Source: Ilex aquifolium
Lineage: Eukaryota; Streptophyta; Magnoliopsida; Aquifoliales; Aquifoliaceae
Direction: 5' to 3'
Length of the DNA: 64,000 bases
Assembly (NCBI GenBank): GCA_951799425.1
Contig: OX637394.1
Location: 7,885,501-7,949,500 of the forward strand
Below are positions 12,801 through 24,692 of the stretch, one piece after another (position 1 is the stretch's first letter; every line of letters begins with the position of its first letter). The notes below the pieces were generated by a model, which was not told the origin of the DNA, did not search any database, and was given only the letters and a program-made list of their open reading frames with translations. Position numbers and translations under genes: made by a program.

Positions 12801-13636
12801 CAAGAATTCGAGTATCTATTGGAGATGGTATATAGGTTTATGGTTTAGTTTGAAGCATGGCATTGACAATCACAGTGAAGGCCTACAATTGGTAATCCCA
12901 AGCTGCTCAAATTTGGACATTGCCAACTCTAGTAATTAACAAATTGAAATTTGCATGAAATTATGGCTTAAGCATATTTACCTGTTTTCACTTACAATGT
13001 GAGTCGGCCATCAACCCCAGAGACCTAAACTGACATTGAAGGCATACCAGTTTCTACAATGGGGAAGCATTAAGTAGTCCCCCAAGAGAATTTACCCCAG
13101 GGCTTAAAACCCTCCCCAATTCTCTCCTCCTTCATAATTGCAATTAAATAACTCATATTCAAAAGAAAATTTTGTACCCATCCTTTTTATTGTCTTTTTT
13201 CGTTATGATGGTACCAAATGAATCATTACTAGGGGGTGCCTAAATTAAGGATAATTCAATTTTATTCAACAGAATGATTTAATTTTGTTTACCAAAATGA
13301 TTAAGAATTCAAGGTTTTATAATTAACTACCCCACTAATCCCTCCCCTTCTCTTACTAATTTTGTCTGAGAGGAAGCTGAGGAGTTACAGCCACCTCCAA
13401 TTCTCAGCCGTTGGATGATTCTTACTATCAACGGGTGTCAGTTCATGTATCTCATTAAGACATTGAGAGTACTCTTAGTATAAGCTCGTTGTTCAACTAT
13501 TGTTATGGAGTTGTGTTCCATGCAGAGAAGAAAACACAAAGACCCCTCTGCTCATTCCTTAATCAAAGCAGTTTTCATTGCATAAAAACAGTCTTTTTTC
13601 TCTTCTTGTTTTAGCCTCCTTTCAAGCCTCTCTTTC
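12801..13636. other. MYB upstream region
   Basis: No element or gene seen. A CATAAAAAC sequence near 13580 is a weak TATA candidate for the MYB gene. The last 60 bases before its ATG are pyrimidine-rich, like a leader. Confidence 0.4.
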
Positions 13637-15778
13637 ATGGAAGGTGTGGGGGGAGGTGGTTTTCGGTATGGAAATTTACAAAATAACCCTTATGCCTTTC
13701 GACCTCGTCTTTCATTAACAGCCATAGACAGGTTTCTTTGGGATCAAAACCATTTGTGTCACCAAAAATCTCTGAACAATGTTAACGACAAAGAGCCACT
13801 CGTTTCTCCAAATGGGGTTTTTAGCTTTTCAAGTGAGGTTTCGTGGCCTACTCTTCGAGAGACAAGCTTTGTTGATGGGCTCTTCGCAGATGGCGAGACT
13901 ATAAACTGGACCCAAGAGAGAAATCCCAGCTTGGGTTTCAAAGAAGAGACGAAATCAACTCACAGAAAGATATCAATGAAAGGTGGTTCTTCCACAACTT
14001 TGATCAAAGGGCAATGGACAGATGAAGAAGACAGGTGATAAAACCCAGATTTGTCCTCCTCCTGCTTTAGAAACTATATTTCTCTGTCCCTTGATTTCTT
14101 TTCTTTCCCTTTTTTTCCCATGAGAAATTCAGTACATACCAATCACCAAGGGTTTCATTTAGTTTTTTCACGTTAATTTTTGTGGTTTTTGGGTTATGAA
14201 GAAAACTGGTCAGGTTGATAGAGCAACATGGAGTAAGAAAATGGGCACAGATCGCTGAGAAAATGGTCGGTAGAGCAGGAAAACAATGTCGTGAACGATG
14301 GCATAATCATTTACGCCCTGACATCAAGGTTTTTTTCTCCCTATCACCTTGCTTTTCTGGGTTTTTACATAGTCACTTTTTTTCTTTTCTGTGGATTTAT
14401 GTTTGCTTTCTGTTTATTAACTTCACTACTCCCCCAACTTTAATAATCAAGTACAGTAATTGAGTTTCTTTGGCGGTTGTTGGATTTCTAATAGATATCT
14501 GTTATGGGTATCTAATTAAGAATTGAGATTTTCTTTAGATTGTCTTTGCTCGGTGGTTTAACAAAACAAATCTGGTTATCTTATTGGGAATTATAAACCG
14601 TACGTTAATGATATTGAACTGTGAAAAGTTGTCAAGAGGAGGTATATTTTGCAGTCTCTAGGCCTTTTTTTTTAACAAAAAATGTTATTTTATGCTTAAT
14701 TATTTAGGTCACAGAACAGAATTCTTAGAGAAGTATTTAGGATTTTGTCTTCCAGCTCACATTTTGACATGCAAACCTGTGTGCCAGGCTCCAATTTCCG
14801 TTTACACCTTCTCATATTCTTCCTTTTTCCTTGCTTGTTCAGCGTTCATTTTCATGTGATTTTGGAACTTTTTTTCCCCACCAAAGCATTGTAATTAGTA
14901 GAAAGAGGTTCCACTTCCACCTCTTTCCATGGGACAGAATTTATTTGGATAAATTAGTGGTATATGTTTCCTCAAATCCTTCTTATTAATTTTTTTTTCA
15001 GAAAGACAATTGGAGTGAAGAAGAAGAGAGGCTGCTAATTGAAGCTCATGAGAAGGTTGGTAACAGATGGGCAGAAATCGCTAAACGAATACCCGGAAGG
15101 ACCGAGAATTCAATAAAGAACCATTGGAATGCCACAAAAAGAAGGCAGAATTCAAGGAGAAAGAGCAAGAAACAACAAGGCCAAAATGCAAACCCTCAAC
15201 CAACTATATTACAAGACTACATCAGAAGCAAGAGCTTGAATATCACTTCCTCCGGCACCACCACCACCACCACAACCCCCGCCAGCTCCACCATCTCAGA
15301 ACTGTCCCAATCGGCGGATGACTCCCCATCTTTAATACTTCACACATACGATGATGAACTGAATTTCTTGCTAAACCTTTTTGGAAACAAGTCGAACGAT
15401 TCATTGATTGACGATGGCAAAATCAAGGGTTCTATTGAGGCAAAACCATCTCAAAACGAGTATAGCAAAGAGTCCACTGGTTTCAATCCCCTTGGGATCA
15501 ATCATATCAATGGTGATCACCAGCTCCATGGAAATAAGGACCCCAAAATGTACAATCTCAACTTACAGCAGAAAGAAGAGAGTCCAAGGACCCAACTGTA
15601 TTCTGATCATTTCCTTTCTCATCTGTTGGATGGAGCCACTACTTTACCTTCTAATGATGCAAGTTATGGCAATATGGAGATGGAATTGGTTGCGAATGAG
15701 GGTTCCTCTTGTGGAAAGCAAGAGATTGATTTGATAGAAATGGTTTCATCTTCTCAATTCTCCCAAGGGATGTACTAA
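13637..15778 (+). CDS. R2R3-MYB transcription factor, MYB98/MYB118-like
   Basis: Three exons, 13637-14034, 14202-14328 and 15002-15778, join in frame at GT-AG introns to give about 433 residues. R2 spans about 124-174 ([10 protein letters not shown], then W and W in [10 protein letters not shown] and [10 protein letters not shown]). R3 spans about 176-226 ([30 protein letters not shown]). The [18 protein letters not shown] and [12 protein letters not shown] signatures are typical of the clade holding MYB98, MYB115 and MYB118. An N-terminal LTAIDRFLW motif precedes the MYB domain, and the C-terminal half is Ser/Asn-rich and acidic, as in activation regions. Known clade members act in female gametophyte synergids and in seed or endosperm programmes. 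Which of these applies here cannot be told from sequence. Intron positions inside R2 and between the repeats are normal for plant R2R3 genes. Confidence 0.93.
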
Positions 15779-16320
15779 CAACAATATATACAGCTTCATG
15801 ATCTTGGCATGGGCATTATGGGTGTTACGCTCTACATAGGAAGGTAAGGTCGTATCCATCTACCTTCAGATCCTATTGTGACGAAAGCAATGTGTACTGG
15901 GTGTCTTTCTTCTTCTCAAGGTACAACCTAATTCCGGGTTTTTCTCCGGCAAATGCATGAAGGGACAACTATTATGTTTACGGATGATGATGATCACAGA
16001 TTCTTAAAAAATGTCTAGTAGATTTATATTCTAAAATGTAAACAGTGCTCGTTTCCTTCTTTATTAGTGTAATGTTTTTGAAACAGGTGTTAGTTTTTTG
16101 TTTTTCAGTTGCAAACAATCAACTTTTGGATTAGTCATATTACTTTTTGGAGTACTTTTTGGAGTACTTTTTCTTTCCCTATTTTTTTCTCTCTTTTTTC
16201 CAACTCTTCATGCATCATGCAAGGTTTTTTTGCTTGATTGTGATCCATGCATTTAGTAGACAGATGGAAACGTTGGTGGTGCATTTTGAGGTCCTATATT
16301 GCACATGACTCTCATTGGGA
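15779..16320. other. MYB 3' flank
   Basis: T-rich DNA containing the likely 3' UTR. A 16-base unit, TTTTTGGAGTACTTTT, is directly repeated near 16145-16170. No further gene. Confidence 0.5.
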
Positions 16321-16529
16321 AGAAAATATTAAGTGCAATGGTTGCACACACCAAGTGTTACGTGGTGTAGTTGTCCACTAATAAGTAAATAATTGAATAA
16401 ATGTGTCTCACTAAAACTCATAACCACACGTAGTAATGTAATACTTAACCATCTCCATAATAACAAGTGAGCCTTATTTTATCTTTTTTGTTATTTTTTT
16501 ATTGGGTGGTTACACCCAATATTTACTCT
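16321..16529. mobile_element. MITE, GAGTAAATATT family, copy 1
   Basis: The left end AGAAAATATTAAGTGCAATGG and the reverse complement of the right end, GAGTAAATATTGGGTGTAACC, match. Two further copies lie at 42181-42475 and 50413-50670. Similar ATTGGG strings flank both sides, suggesting a short target duplication. Confidence 0.5.
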
Positions 16530-16773
16530 TTGATTGGGGTAGTAAATTTATCTAATATTACATATAGGAAGTTAAATTATGAATTTATAAAGAAAAAATA
16601 ATAGTTAAAATTAATTTAATTTTTATTTATTTTGATTCAATAATATAAAATTCATTCAAAAATTTCTTGGTCAGTCATGCGTTATTCTTTTATTTTTATT
16701 CAAATTTTCATTTATATTTGTGAAAATTAAGGATGAGTCTCCCTAGATGTACTTATAATGACTTGAGTCCTGG

Positions 16774-18182
16774 AAGGAAATTTATTTGGGGGTAAGTCTA
16801 TGTTTAAATTTATATGTAAGTACTTAAGTCCACTTATTTTTTAAATTTCAAAATTACCCTTAATGGTGTTATGTTTGTTCAGTTATGGCAAGTCACATTG
16901 GTTAAATCATTGAGGTATATAATATATATGAAAACCCTTGATTGAGTTATATATGGAAACCGTTTATTAAATATTATGATAATTAACGGAAGTTTTATAT
17001 GGAAATTATATATTCTGATAATTATATATGATAAACTTAATATACGAATAAATTGTTGGTCTATTAAGTCAAAATCATATCACAAAAATTCTTTAACAAT
17101 AGTAATGCATAATATAAGGAGGTTGAACAATGCCAACAGAGTTCAATAACACAAATGTTAATATATAGTAACATTCATGTTACTATATGATTGGAGTTAC
17201 AATTAGGATCGTGTTACTATACTGACAATAATATTACTATAGTGAATTTTAACAAACAATTGCAAATCTTGAGACGTATATTATGTAACATACACTTTAA
17301 TATTCACAGTAACATCAAAGCTTTGTACTCAGTAACACATCTAATTTTACAAAATACAAGACAATAGTTTTTTTACAGTAACATCAACTTTCAAATAATT
17401 TTAGTGAAAATACGATCCACAAATTAAAAATTTACAAACTGACGACTAGTAACACACAATCGACAGTTGAATTACGACACTTAACACCAATTGTGAACAT
17501 CAAGACATCGAAATTCTGAACTCCATTTTTCGGTTCACGTACTGTAACATGAACTTTTTCCACAGTAACACAACCAAGAAATACTCGATTGTCTTGCGCA
17601 ACAAAAAAATCAACAAAATCAAAATCTATAACACTTTAATTTAATACTAATATATGAGTTCTCTTGAATCTTAGTTACAAGGTTAATGCCCACTTTGGCA
17701 TAATTAAATATATAATTCTTATTACTTTTTTACTATGTAACTATTTTTTTGTGAGCATGTTACTATTTTTTTAGTGATCATATTACTGTCTTTGTTGAAT
17801 ATGTTACTATTATTATTTTTTAAATATTAATATTTTATCGATGAAGTCCAAAGTAAATTGGAATAGTAAATTGAAATTGTATTTTATGGAACGTAACGTG
17901 TTTGAAATTTGAATATGAACGATTTTTTGTAAATGCCGATTTCTTATTTTTTGGATAAGGAAACATTGTAACTTGGAAAATTGTAGCCGGATTTGAAGGC
18001 GATTATGAAGGAGATGTATATGGCCGGTTATTGTGTCTATAAACGTCGTTTATAACATTCCTACAGGGAAGGGTTACAATAGTAAAATTGACAAAAAAAC
18101 GGACTTAAAATCAAATAAATTTTTTTGATGAACTTATCTCCAAATAAGTTTATATATGGGGATCGACCTTCAAAATTTCCTT
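16774..18182. mobile_element. candidate TIR element rich in GTAACA/TGTTAC motifs
   Basis: The ends are loosely inverted: GGAAATTTATTTGGGGGTAAGT at the left, and GGAAATTT...TTATTTGGAGATAAGT as the reverse complement of the right. The central 700 bases carry many scattered GTAACA, AGTAACAC and GTTACTAT strings. No coding region is present. Element status is inferred from the weak ends. Confidence 0.35.
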
Positions 18183-18810
18183 TAGATTTCAAAGTTCAAA
18201 GTTCAAACTAAACGAAAAAGTTGTCCAATCACTGGCCCAAATATTTGACATTTTGGGCTTGTTTTACTTACATGATACCACCTGGGACTCCAACTAGATT
18301 TAAGGACTGAAACCTATTGGACTCAAAAAGGAACTATTGGACTCAAAAGGATGTAATTTAGGACCTAATTTAAAATTTTAATGTAACCATTGATTAATTG
18401 TAAATTTTAATGTTAAATGTCTCATTATCGATCTATGGTTATATTGAATTATGTTCTCATATTCAGTCTTTAAATTAGTTCCAAATAATATTTTTTGAGT
18501 AATACTATTTGAACTTAAAAAATTGACCTAATTTACTGACATAATGATGTGGCTTCATAGGAATAATTAGATCAACACCAAGTTCCAATGTTTGATGGGG
18601 TTTACAGTGAATCCAAAAATTACAATAAATTAGATCAATAAATTAAGTTTCAATAAGATTGCTCATATTTTTTTTCGGCTCAATTGACCACCCCGGCCTA
18701 TCTCACAATAATAAAAAATTGATCTTTTTCTCTCTTTCTAGGAACTTTATTCTTCAAGGTTTCTTTCCTACGCCTTCCCATGATGTTCTACTGTAAAAGG
18801 GTAATAATAC
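18183..18810. other. intergenic, nothing recognised
   Basis: AT-rich unique sequence without paired repeats or coding signals. Confidence 0.5.
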
Positions 18811-18818
18811 ACTGCACA

Positions 18819-19646
18819 CAGGGGCGAAGCCAGGATTTTGTCTCAGTGGGGGCAACCTTAATTTTAAATTTCAAAGTATAATTGTAACATTGTTTTCATC
18901 AAAATATGTATTCTTGATAAACTGTTTATAAGCATAGTTACAACAAAAGAATGCCATTTAGAGGCGCAACTCATGTATATGAGTGATGTACAAAAAAAGG
19001 CAACAAAAAAGTTTCACATCAAAAGTATTATTTAGTGCTAATATTACTATCAAAAAATTTGGTTAATGGATTACATCTCCTTAGCTTCAACATAATCTTC
19101 TAGGTTTTTTCAAATTTGATTTGCACAATGATTGAATCCAATAGACTGATTTGTTGATGAATACACCAATGGAACTGACAAAGAAACTAAATAAAAGAAA
19201 GAAGAGGGGTCGAACGCCTAGACTGGACTGAAAGTCTGTACGAAGAAGACGAAGGCTTACGGGAAAAAAAAAAAAAAAAACAGGCATGAAAAGTAGCTGC
19301 TAAAAGTTAGCTTTTAAGGGTTAAAAATTATATTAATATACCCTATACTTTAAGAAAATTTCAGTGGGGCAAGTTTAAGAAATTCTTGAAATTTTTAAAA
19401 TTACACTTAGGTTCCAAATTTTTTTAAAATTTCAGTGAGGGCAGCTGCTAGGCGTGAAAAATGAGGAGGAGTTTCCAAAAGTTAGCTTTTAAGGGTTGAA
19501 AATTATATTAATATACTCTATACTTTAAGAAAATTTCAGTGGGGGCAAGTTTAACAAATTCTTAAATTTTTTAAAATTACACCTAGGTCCCAAAATTTTT
19601 TAAAATTTCAGTGGGGGCAGCTGCCCCCATACTAAATCCGCCACTG
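18819..19646. mobile_element. non-autonomous Tip100-like hAT element
   Basis: The terminus CAGGGGCGAAGCCAGGATTTT is the typical Tip100-class end. The other end, read as reverse complement, begins CAGTGGCGGATTTAGTATGG. A perfect 8-bp duplication ACTGCACA flanks it (18811-18818 and 19647-19654). The 828-bp body has no transposase and contains an internal tandem duplication. Confidence 0.88.
19302..19625. repeat. 175-bp direct tandem duplication inside the hAT element
   Basis: AAAAGTTAGCTTTTAAGGGTT starts at 19302 and again at 19477, and both units end in TTTCAGTG(A/G)GGGCAGCTG. The units differ by scattered substitutions, so the duplication is not very recent. Confidence 0.75.
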
Positions 19647-19918
19647 ACTGCACATACAACAATTGTACATTAAAATATATATACATATCTATATAATAAA
19701 ATAGCTTACAATTCAAATATCAAAAAATAAACAAAATGAATTTTGCTTTTCGCGGTTGAGATCGCGTTAAATTTTACTTTAAAGTTAATCTAACGGTTAA
19801 TATTAACACCTTAAAATTAATAGGAAAAATAGGCACTTAAGGGTGTGTTTGAAGTTACTTTTTAAAAATACTTCTAGAAATAATTTCTCATAAGTATTTA
19901 AAAAAAAAAATAGTGTTT

Positions 19919-20301
19919 GAAACCGCCCTACCAACACCGCCACCACCGCAGCCGATGCCATTGCCCCTACGACCACTGCCGCCGCCGCCGCCCCTACCAC
20001 CACTGCCGCCATTGTTGCCACTACCACTACTACTGCCACCACCACCAGCTTAACCACCAGCGCCACCACCCCACCACCGCCGCCGACGTAGCCGCCGCCA
20101 CCACCACCACCACCATCACTATCACCGTCGCCATCGCCACCACCACCACCACCATCGCCACCACCGCCACCGCCACCACCACCACCATCGCCACCGCCGT
20201 CACCGTCGCCACCACCACCACAGCCGCCACCAACGATGCCATCGCCACCGCCGCTGCCACCACCGCCGCCACGGTCATTGCCACCCACCACAACCATCAC
20301 C
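19919..20301 (+). repeat. CCACCGCCA-type trinucleotide array in Helitron 1
   Basis: About 380 bases of interrupted CAC, CCG and CCA triplets. Long stop-poor frames occur on both strands only because the triplets rarely form stops; they are not genes. Confidence 0.85.
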
Positions 20302-20797
20302 CAGGGCCGGCTCAACAGCTTAAGAAAAAAAGCATGGGCTTTAGGCCCCAATTTTTTAGAAGGCCCCAAATTTTTAGGTACACTATTAACCCATAAAAAA
20401 ATTAAATCTTTTAAATTTTAAACCCTAAAAAAAAGGCCCCAAAATATTAAGTACAATCAATATTTTTTATTGTAATAATTTGGGTTTATGATTCAATTCA
20501 TAACATTAGAAATCTAAAAATCATAAGTTGAAAAAATAAAAAGTACTCAAAAATCAACTTATATTTATCCCTACTTTCTCTCTCTGTGTAAAAATTAGTA
20601 CAAAACATTAAAAAAAAAATTAAAATTAAACTCTCTTTCTAATAAAAAACAAAAACAAAAGTTAAAACATTTTCTTCGATCTCTCTCATATAATAAATTA
20701 AAAATTAATTTATTTATTTTAAAAATTAATATTAAAAATAAAAAAGACCTCATTTAGTATTTTGCTTTAGGCCTCCAATTGCCTTAAGCCACCCCTG
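20302..20797. mobile_element. non-autonomous hAT element inserted in Helitron 1
   Basis: The ends are CAGGGCCGGCTCAACAGCTT and (reverse complement) CAGGGGTGGCTTAAGGCAAT. The flanking 8-bp duplication CCATCACC is perfect (20294-20301 and 20798-20805). It sits inside the CAC array and belongs to the same family as the element at 33683-34226 (shared GGGCTTTAGGCCCCAA-like motifs). Confidence 0.9.
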
Positions 20798-20964
20798 CCA
20801 TCACCGTCTCCTACCACCACCACCTCTCACCCCCACTACAACCGATGCTTAAATTCATTTATTTCTCCTCTATGTTTGTGATTTGATTTTGGATATGAAT
20901 ATAAATATATTTATTGTTTACCATTTTTTATTACTCTGTACCTTTAGGTACAGACAATAACTAG

Positions 20965-21490
20965 TATATATATAAAATACTTATATCATAAGAACTAGGT
21001 ATCTAATTCCACACCACATACAAGTTATAAAGTCAAAGAATCCAAGTAATACAGATGGTCCTCTCATCCGATCAAGGACATGGGTTCGAGCTTCGCTCTT
21101 CCCATTCCTCCTTGTAACGACATTCTTAAACATTATTAATTACAAAACATATTGTACTAGCATTTATTTGACAAATATTTTGTTCACCCACATTTGCTTC
21201 CATAAACTTTTTTTTCATCTGAAATGACAACCCATCAGCCTCCCTAATTTCCTGGAAAGTTGATGTGGTGATCCACCAAAAAGACAAAAAAAAAAAAAAA
21301 AAACAAGAAACCCCAAAACTTTACACAGTTACAACATGCACTTAAAACCCCTCATAATTATGATTTGCCTTTAATCAACGGTGGGTAACGAGACTGTGGC
21401 CAGAAAAGTGTGTAGCGATCTGTGACTCTAGCCTCCACCCTAATTAAATATGTGACCAATCCAAACACTCCATATCACACGATCACAAAA
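20965..21490. other. intergenic with a possible tRNA-like SINE remnant
   Basis: A box-B-like GGGTTCGAGCTTCG at about 21083-21096 follows a weak box A. The remainder is AT-rich. The minus-strand 3' UTR of the zinc-finger gene probably begins here. Confidence 0.35.
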
Positions 21491-22636
21491 TCAAACATTG
21501 TACACTATCACAAAGCAAGGAAGCACAGCCCTCGGATTAAAAACTAACAACTCATCCTCTTCATCCAACCTTACCTGGACCCCACCTCCCCCACCTACCA
21601 ATGAATCAAATCCGGGATCATCCTTATCCGCAATATCAGGGTCACAACCGATCCGACCTGCTATGACTCTGCACACGAGCATGGCTCTCTTCACGTGCAT
21701 GAACTTGAATTCCTCCTCCATCTCATCAGGGATTGCCACGTGTGCCCTCCAGCTAGTAGATAGTGTAGAAATTCCGTCCATCTTGGGTGAGAACCCACTT
21801 CTGATAAGCCCACACACGCAACAGTACTGATGATTACATAAGGTGGAATTACCATTTTGCCCCAGACCACAGAGGAACGTTGCACAGTGAAACCTCAAGA
21901 GCTCATTACCGTCGGCGATACACCTCTCGTCTCGTCTCCGAACGGCGCCGTTTAGTGCAGCTTTTGATTTTACGCACTCCCTGTACTCTTCAAACCTGTT
22001 CAGTATCTTTGGACTGTTATGGATTTTTAGGATCCGATGAAGAATCGGGTTCTTTGGTTTCTCGGGCCAACCTGTTTTGAATATGATCCGGACAATGTTC
22101 TTACCCGAATCACCATCGATGAGCTCAGAGACAGCGTGCTTTATAGATTGGTGTTGTTCGAGAAGATTGGATTTTTGGAAGATTTCACCACAAGTTGGAC
22201 ATGGGTAGATGTCGTTTCGGAGAGGGAAGAAGTGTTGATCAGCAGAGATGTCGGATTCTGGGTGAGATAAAACGGGTCGTTTGCGGACAGGATTTGAAAC
22301 GAGAGTTTCGGATGGTGTGACAAAGGAAAATTGTTGTAATGATCTGGTGGAGGACGATGGTGATGGAATGGACTGATTGAGGTGAGTTTCGGAGCTGGGT
22401 GTGGTGGGTTTAGAGGAGAAGATGCGTTTGAGGAAGGACCAAGAGGAAGAGAGAGCTTTGGTGGGTTTCAGTTTGTTGAGACGAGAAGAGGAGGGAGGGA
22501 AGTGTGGAGAGAGAGGAGAGAATTTTCGTTTCTTGGATTGCTGGTGGTGGTTGGAGGTGAAGGTGAAGCAGCCAAGGTGAAGGAGAAGGAGGAGGAGAGA
22601 AGTGAAGCTGGTGAAGAGTGGATGTAAGCTCGCCAT
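21491..22636 (-). CDS. plant C2H2 zinc-finger protein with conserved C-terminal domain, intronless
   Basis: A single exon of 381 residues. The first ATG follows a CT-rich leader. Residues 10-28 are strongly hydrophobic (a Leu run), like a signal anchor. Residues 30-120 are Ser/Pro/Lys-rich and low complexity. One C2H2 finger has Cys146, Cys149, His162 and His167. A conserved region from about 175 to 381 ends in NPRAVLPCFVIVYNV and includes CRVIAGRIG and the Gly-rich linker GGGGGV. This layout matches an uncharacterised plant family in which one finger precedes a PARP-like fold (Arabidopsis At4g27240/At5g54630, from memory). The function is unknown; nucleic-acid binding is suggested only by the finger. 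The hydrophobic N-terminus beside a zinc finger is odd. The next genes are kilobases away on either side. Confidence 0.9.
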   Translation of the reverse strand: MASLHPLFTSFTSLLLLLLHLGCFTFTSNHHQQSKKRKFSPLSPHFPPSSSRLNKLKPTKALSSSWSFLKRIFSSKPTTPSSETHLNQSIPSPSSSTRSLQQFSFVTPSETLVSNPVRKRPVLSHPESDISADQHFFPLRNDIYPCPTCGEIFQKSNLLEQHQSIKHAVSELIDGDSGKNIVRIIFKTGWPEKPKNPILHRILKIHNSPKILNRFEEYRECVKSKAALNGAVRRRDERCIADGNELLRFHCATFLCGLGQNGNSTLCNHQYCCVCGLIRSGFSPKMDGISTLSTSWRAHVAIPDEMEEEFKFMHVKRAMLVCRVIAGRIGCDPDIADKDDPGFDSLVGGGGGVQVRLDEEDELLVFNPRAVLPCFVIVYNV

Positions 22637-23604
22637 TGTTATGGGAGCTTGGATATCTTGAGGTCTGCTGTTACCATGAATGAGTGTAGAGAGGGAGAGA
22701 GATTTGTGCGTTGGAGAGAGAGAAAGAGGAGGTGGGATGAATGATGGAAGAAGAAAGGAGAGACAGAGGAAAGGAAGATTATGTAAAGCAAGGGGGTGGT
22801 GGGGACGTGGAAGAATAAAGCATTAGGAAGGTGAAATGCAGCTTCAAAGCCATTCCTTTCTCTCTCCCGTTGCCCGTTGTGTATACATAAATGCATGGTA
22901 GACCATAGGAAAGTAGTTAAACATTCATTTTCTCAGTTACAATCCTAATATAAACGGCCACATTTACGAAAAAAAAAATATTGGGCGTAAATATTTTTTA
23001 ACACGAATCTGTCTTATCAAACATGATCGAGAGACCTAATTATGATGCCAAATATTAATTTAATCTAAGTTGAACGTGGGACAATCAAATCTGGACATCT
23101 GACTCAGCTTAATGTTTGAAATTATATTGCTATTTCTCGTCTCTCTTCTCTCAAGGAATCCAAAGCCTGCTCTTCTGTTCGCTGGGTTTCTTTTTCTTCT
23201 CTTTCTCTCACTGTGAAGAGATACCACATGCTCCTGTCTCCTTGTCCATTTCCGCTATTAACTGCACAAAATTATTGAATTATTTTCCTTACAACTTTAA
23301 AGTTTACTAAATCAGGGGAGCTACCAACAATATATCTTCCATATACGAATGCCAAATATATTTAGTCAATTAGTCATAATCCCATCTACGAATGTCAAAT
23401 ATATGTAGTCAACTAAGTCATAAACCTTACACGTGGTATAGTGGTTTGAGGTGAATTGTGATATGTATTATAAACTAAAATTTCTTAAGTTTTATTTTTA
23501 TTGGTAACACTTAAATTTAACTGATTTTTGTGTGTAATAGTAATTGTAGTATTCGAGATTTCTTCTACACAGGTGGATCAAATAAAATTTTAATCATATT
23601 AATA
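22637..23604. other. upstream region of the zinc-finger gene
   Basis: A GA/CT-rich stretch (22640-22760) directly before the ATG fits a 5' UTR. The rest is intergenic DNA without recognisable genes. Confidence 0.5.
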
Positions 23605-23821
23605 CTAAGGGTAGTTTAAATAGTAACAGAGACGAGTTGTAAATACAGGTGTCTGAAATTCGAATTTTGGCAATCCTTTGGGGCAAGGCCATGAGGATTA
23701 ATCCCTCATAGATACCTTAGTTTCGGTGTGAATGGCTTGTCTTTGACAAAATCGAAGAGGGGATTAATCAAGATGCGCGTAAATTGGTCTAGATATCTCC
23801 GATCGTTGAACTAAAAAAAAT
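23605..23821 (+). mobile_element. SINE, family 1, full-length copy
   Basis: GGGTAGTTTAAATAGTAACA (box A), then GAAATTCGAATTTTGGCAA (box B region), and the ending GATCGTTGAACTAAAAAAAA. It retains all the internal landmarks seen in the 5303-5526 copy. Confidence 0.65.
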
Positions 23822-23854
23822 GAAATCCTATCTAACTACCATGTTAAGGTGTTT

Positions 23855-23867
23855 TGTGTGTGTGTGT

Positions 23868-23899
<32 letters not shown>

Positions 23900-23901
23900 G
23901 G
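23855..23901 (+). repeat. TG repeat, T-run and 23-base G-run
   Basis: (TG)n, then T10, then an uninterrupted run of 23 G (23879-23901), next to the SINE tail. Runs of this kind are prone to polymerase slippage and could partly be an assembly artefact. Confidence 0.8.
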
Positions 23902-24692
23902 TATGCATGTAACCATACACTACTTTCCTAAGGCTCCAATAATTGAAATAGTTATAAGGTTTCTTTCTAAATGGGACAATACTGTGGATCCCTAGCATTG
24001 CTTTCTTTAATTAACCATCCAAAATTTGCGGTAATTTAATGTGGGCCACATATGAAGTAGTAGAGTCTAGAAGACAAGAAGTACCTTTCTTTTGGATATG
24101 CCATTCTGATTTTTTCATGGCCCATTAAAATTTCTTGAGATGCCTCTCTGTCCCCTTCTTATTGAAACCATGTCGACTAAATAAGTCCACTTGCAACTAT
24201 GTAAAAGTGATAAAAATCATTTGCATGTCCTTCTTAGTCCTCCTTTGAGTCTCAAATTCTCAATTCTTTTTATAATCGTTAATTTGCTTAATCACGAGTT
24301 TTTTTTTTCTCAAACTAATGACTAGAAATGTGCAATCACACTCAAATGACGCATACTCGAATTTAAGAATTTAAATTATTTTTTACTAAAAATTGTCATT
24401 TGATTAATCCTATCAAGTTTTATAAGTTTTTTTTCCCTTTCAAAGCGGTGGATGACTCCAAGAATCGGTTTGAGAATTTCAAAGGGTGGACCAGTGGATT
24501 TGGTTCTCTTCACCTTTGCCCGAATTGGCGGGAAAAAATAATTCCACCTAAAGTCTGGTACTTTTTTATCCCCTAACCTTTTACTTTTCATTTTTTGGTT
24601 GGAGAACTACATCCCCAATTAATTTTTCCATACTACATCCCTTTATTTTGTCTAATCACAAGGTGACAATTGTTTAATTTTATATTATATTA
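23902..24692. other. intergenic, nothing recognised
   Basis: AT-rich DNA with no supported gene or paired repeat. Confidence 0.5.

Larger units (their letters stand above)
19688..20964 (+). mobile_element. non-autonomous Helitron 1
   Basis: Starts A|TCTATATAATAAAATAGC and ends CTAG|T, between the A and T of a target dinucleotide. A perfect hairpin CTGTACCTTTAGGTACAG (20936-20953) lies 7 bases before CTAG. These are the defining Helitron ends. The same termini bound the elements at 24693, 25820 and 31545. No Rep/helicase is present. The interior holds a CAC/GCC-rich array and a hAT insertion. Confidence 0.85.

Noticed and set aside
19803-20396. Gly-rich and Thr/Ala-rich frames of 87-188 codons
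   Set aside because: Same triplet-array effect in Helitron 1.
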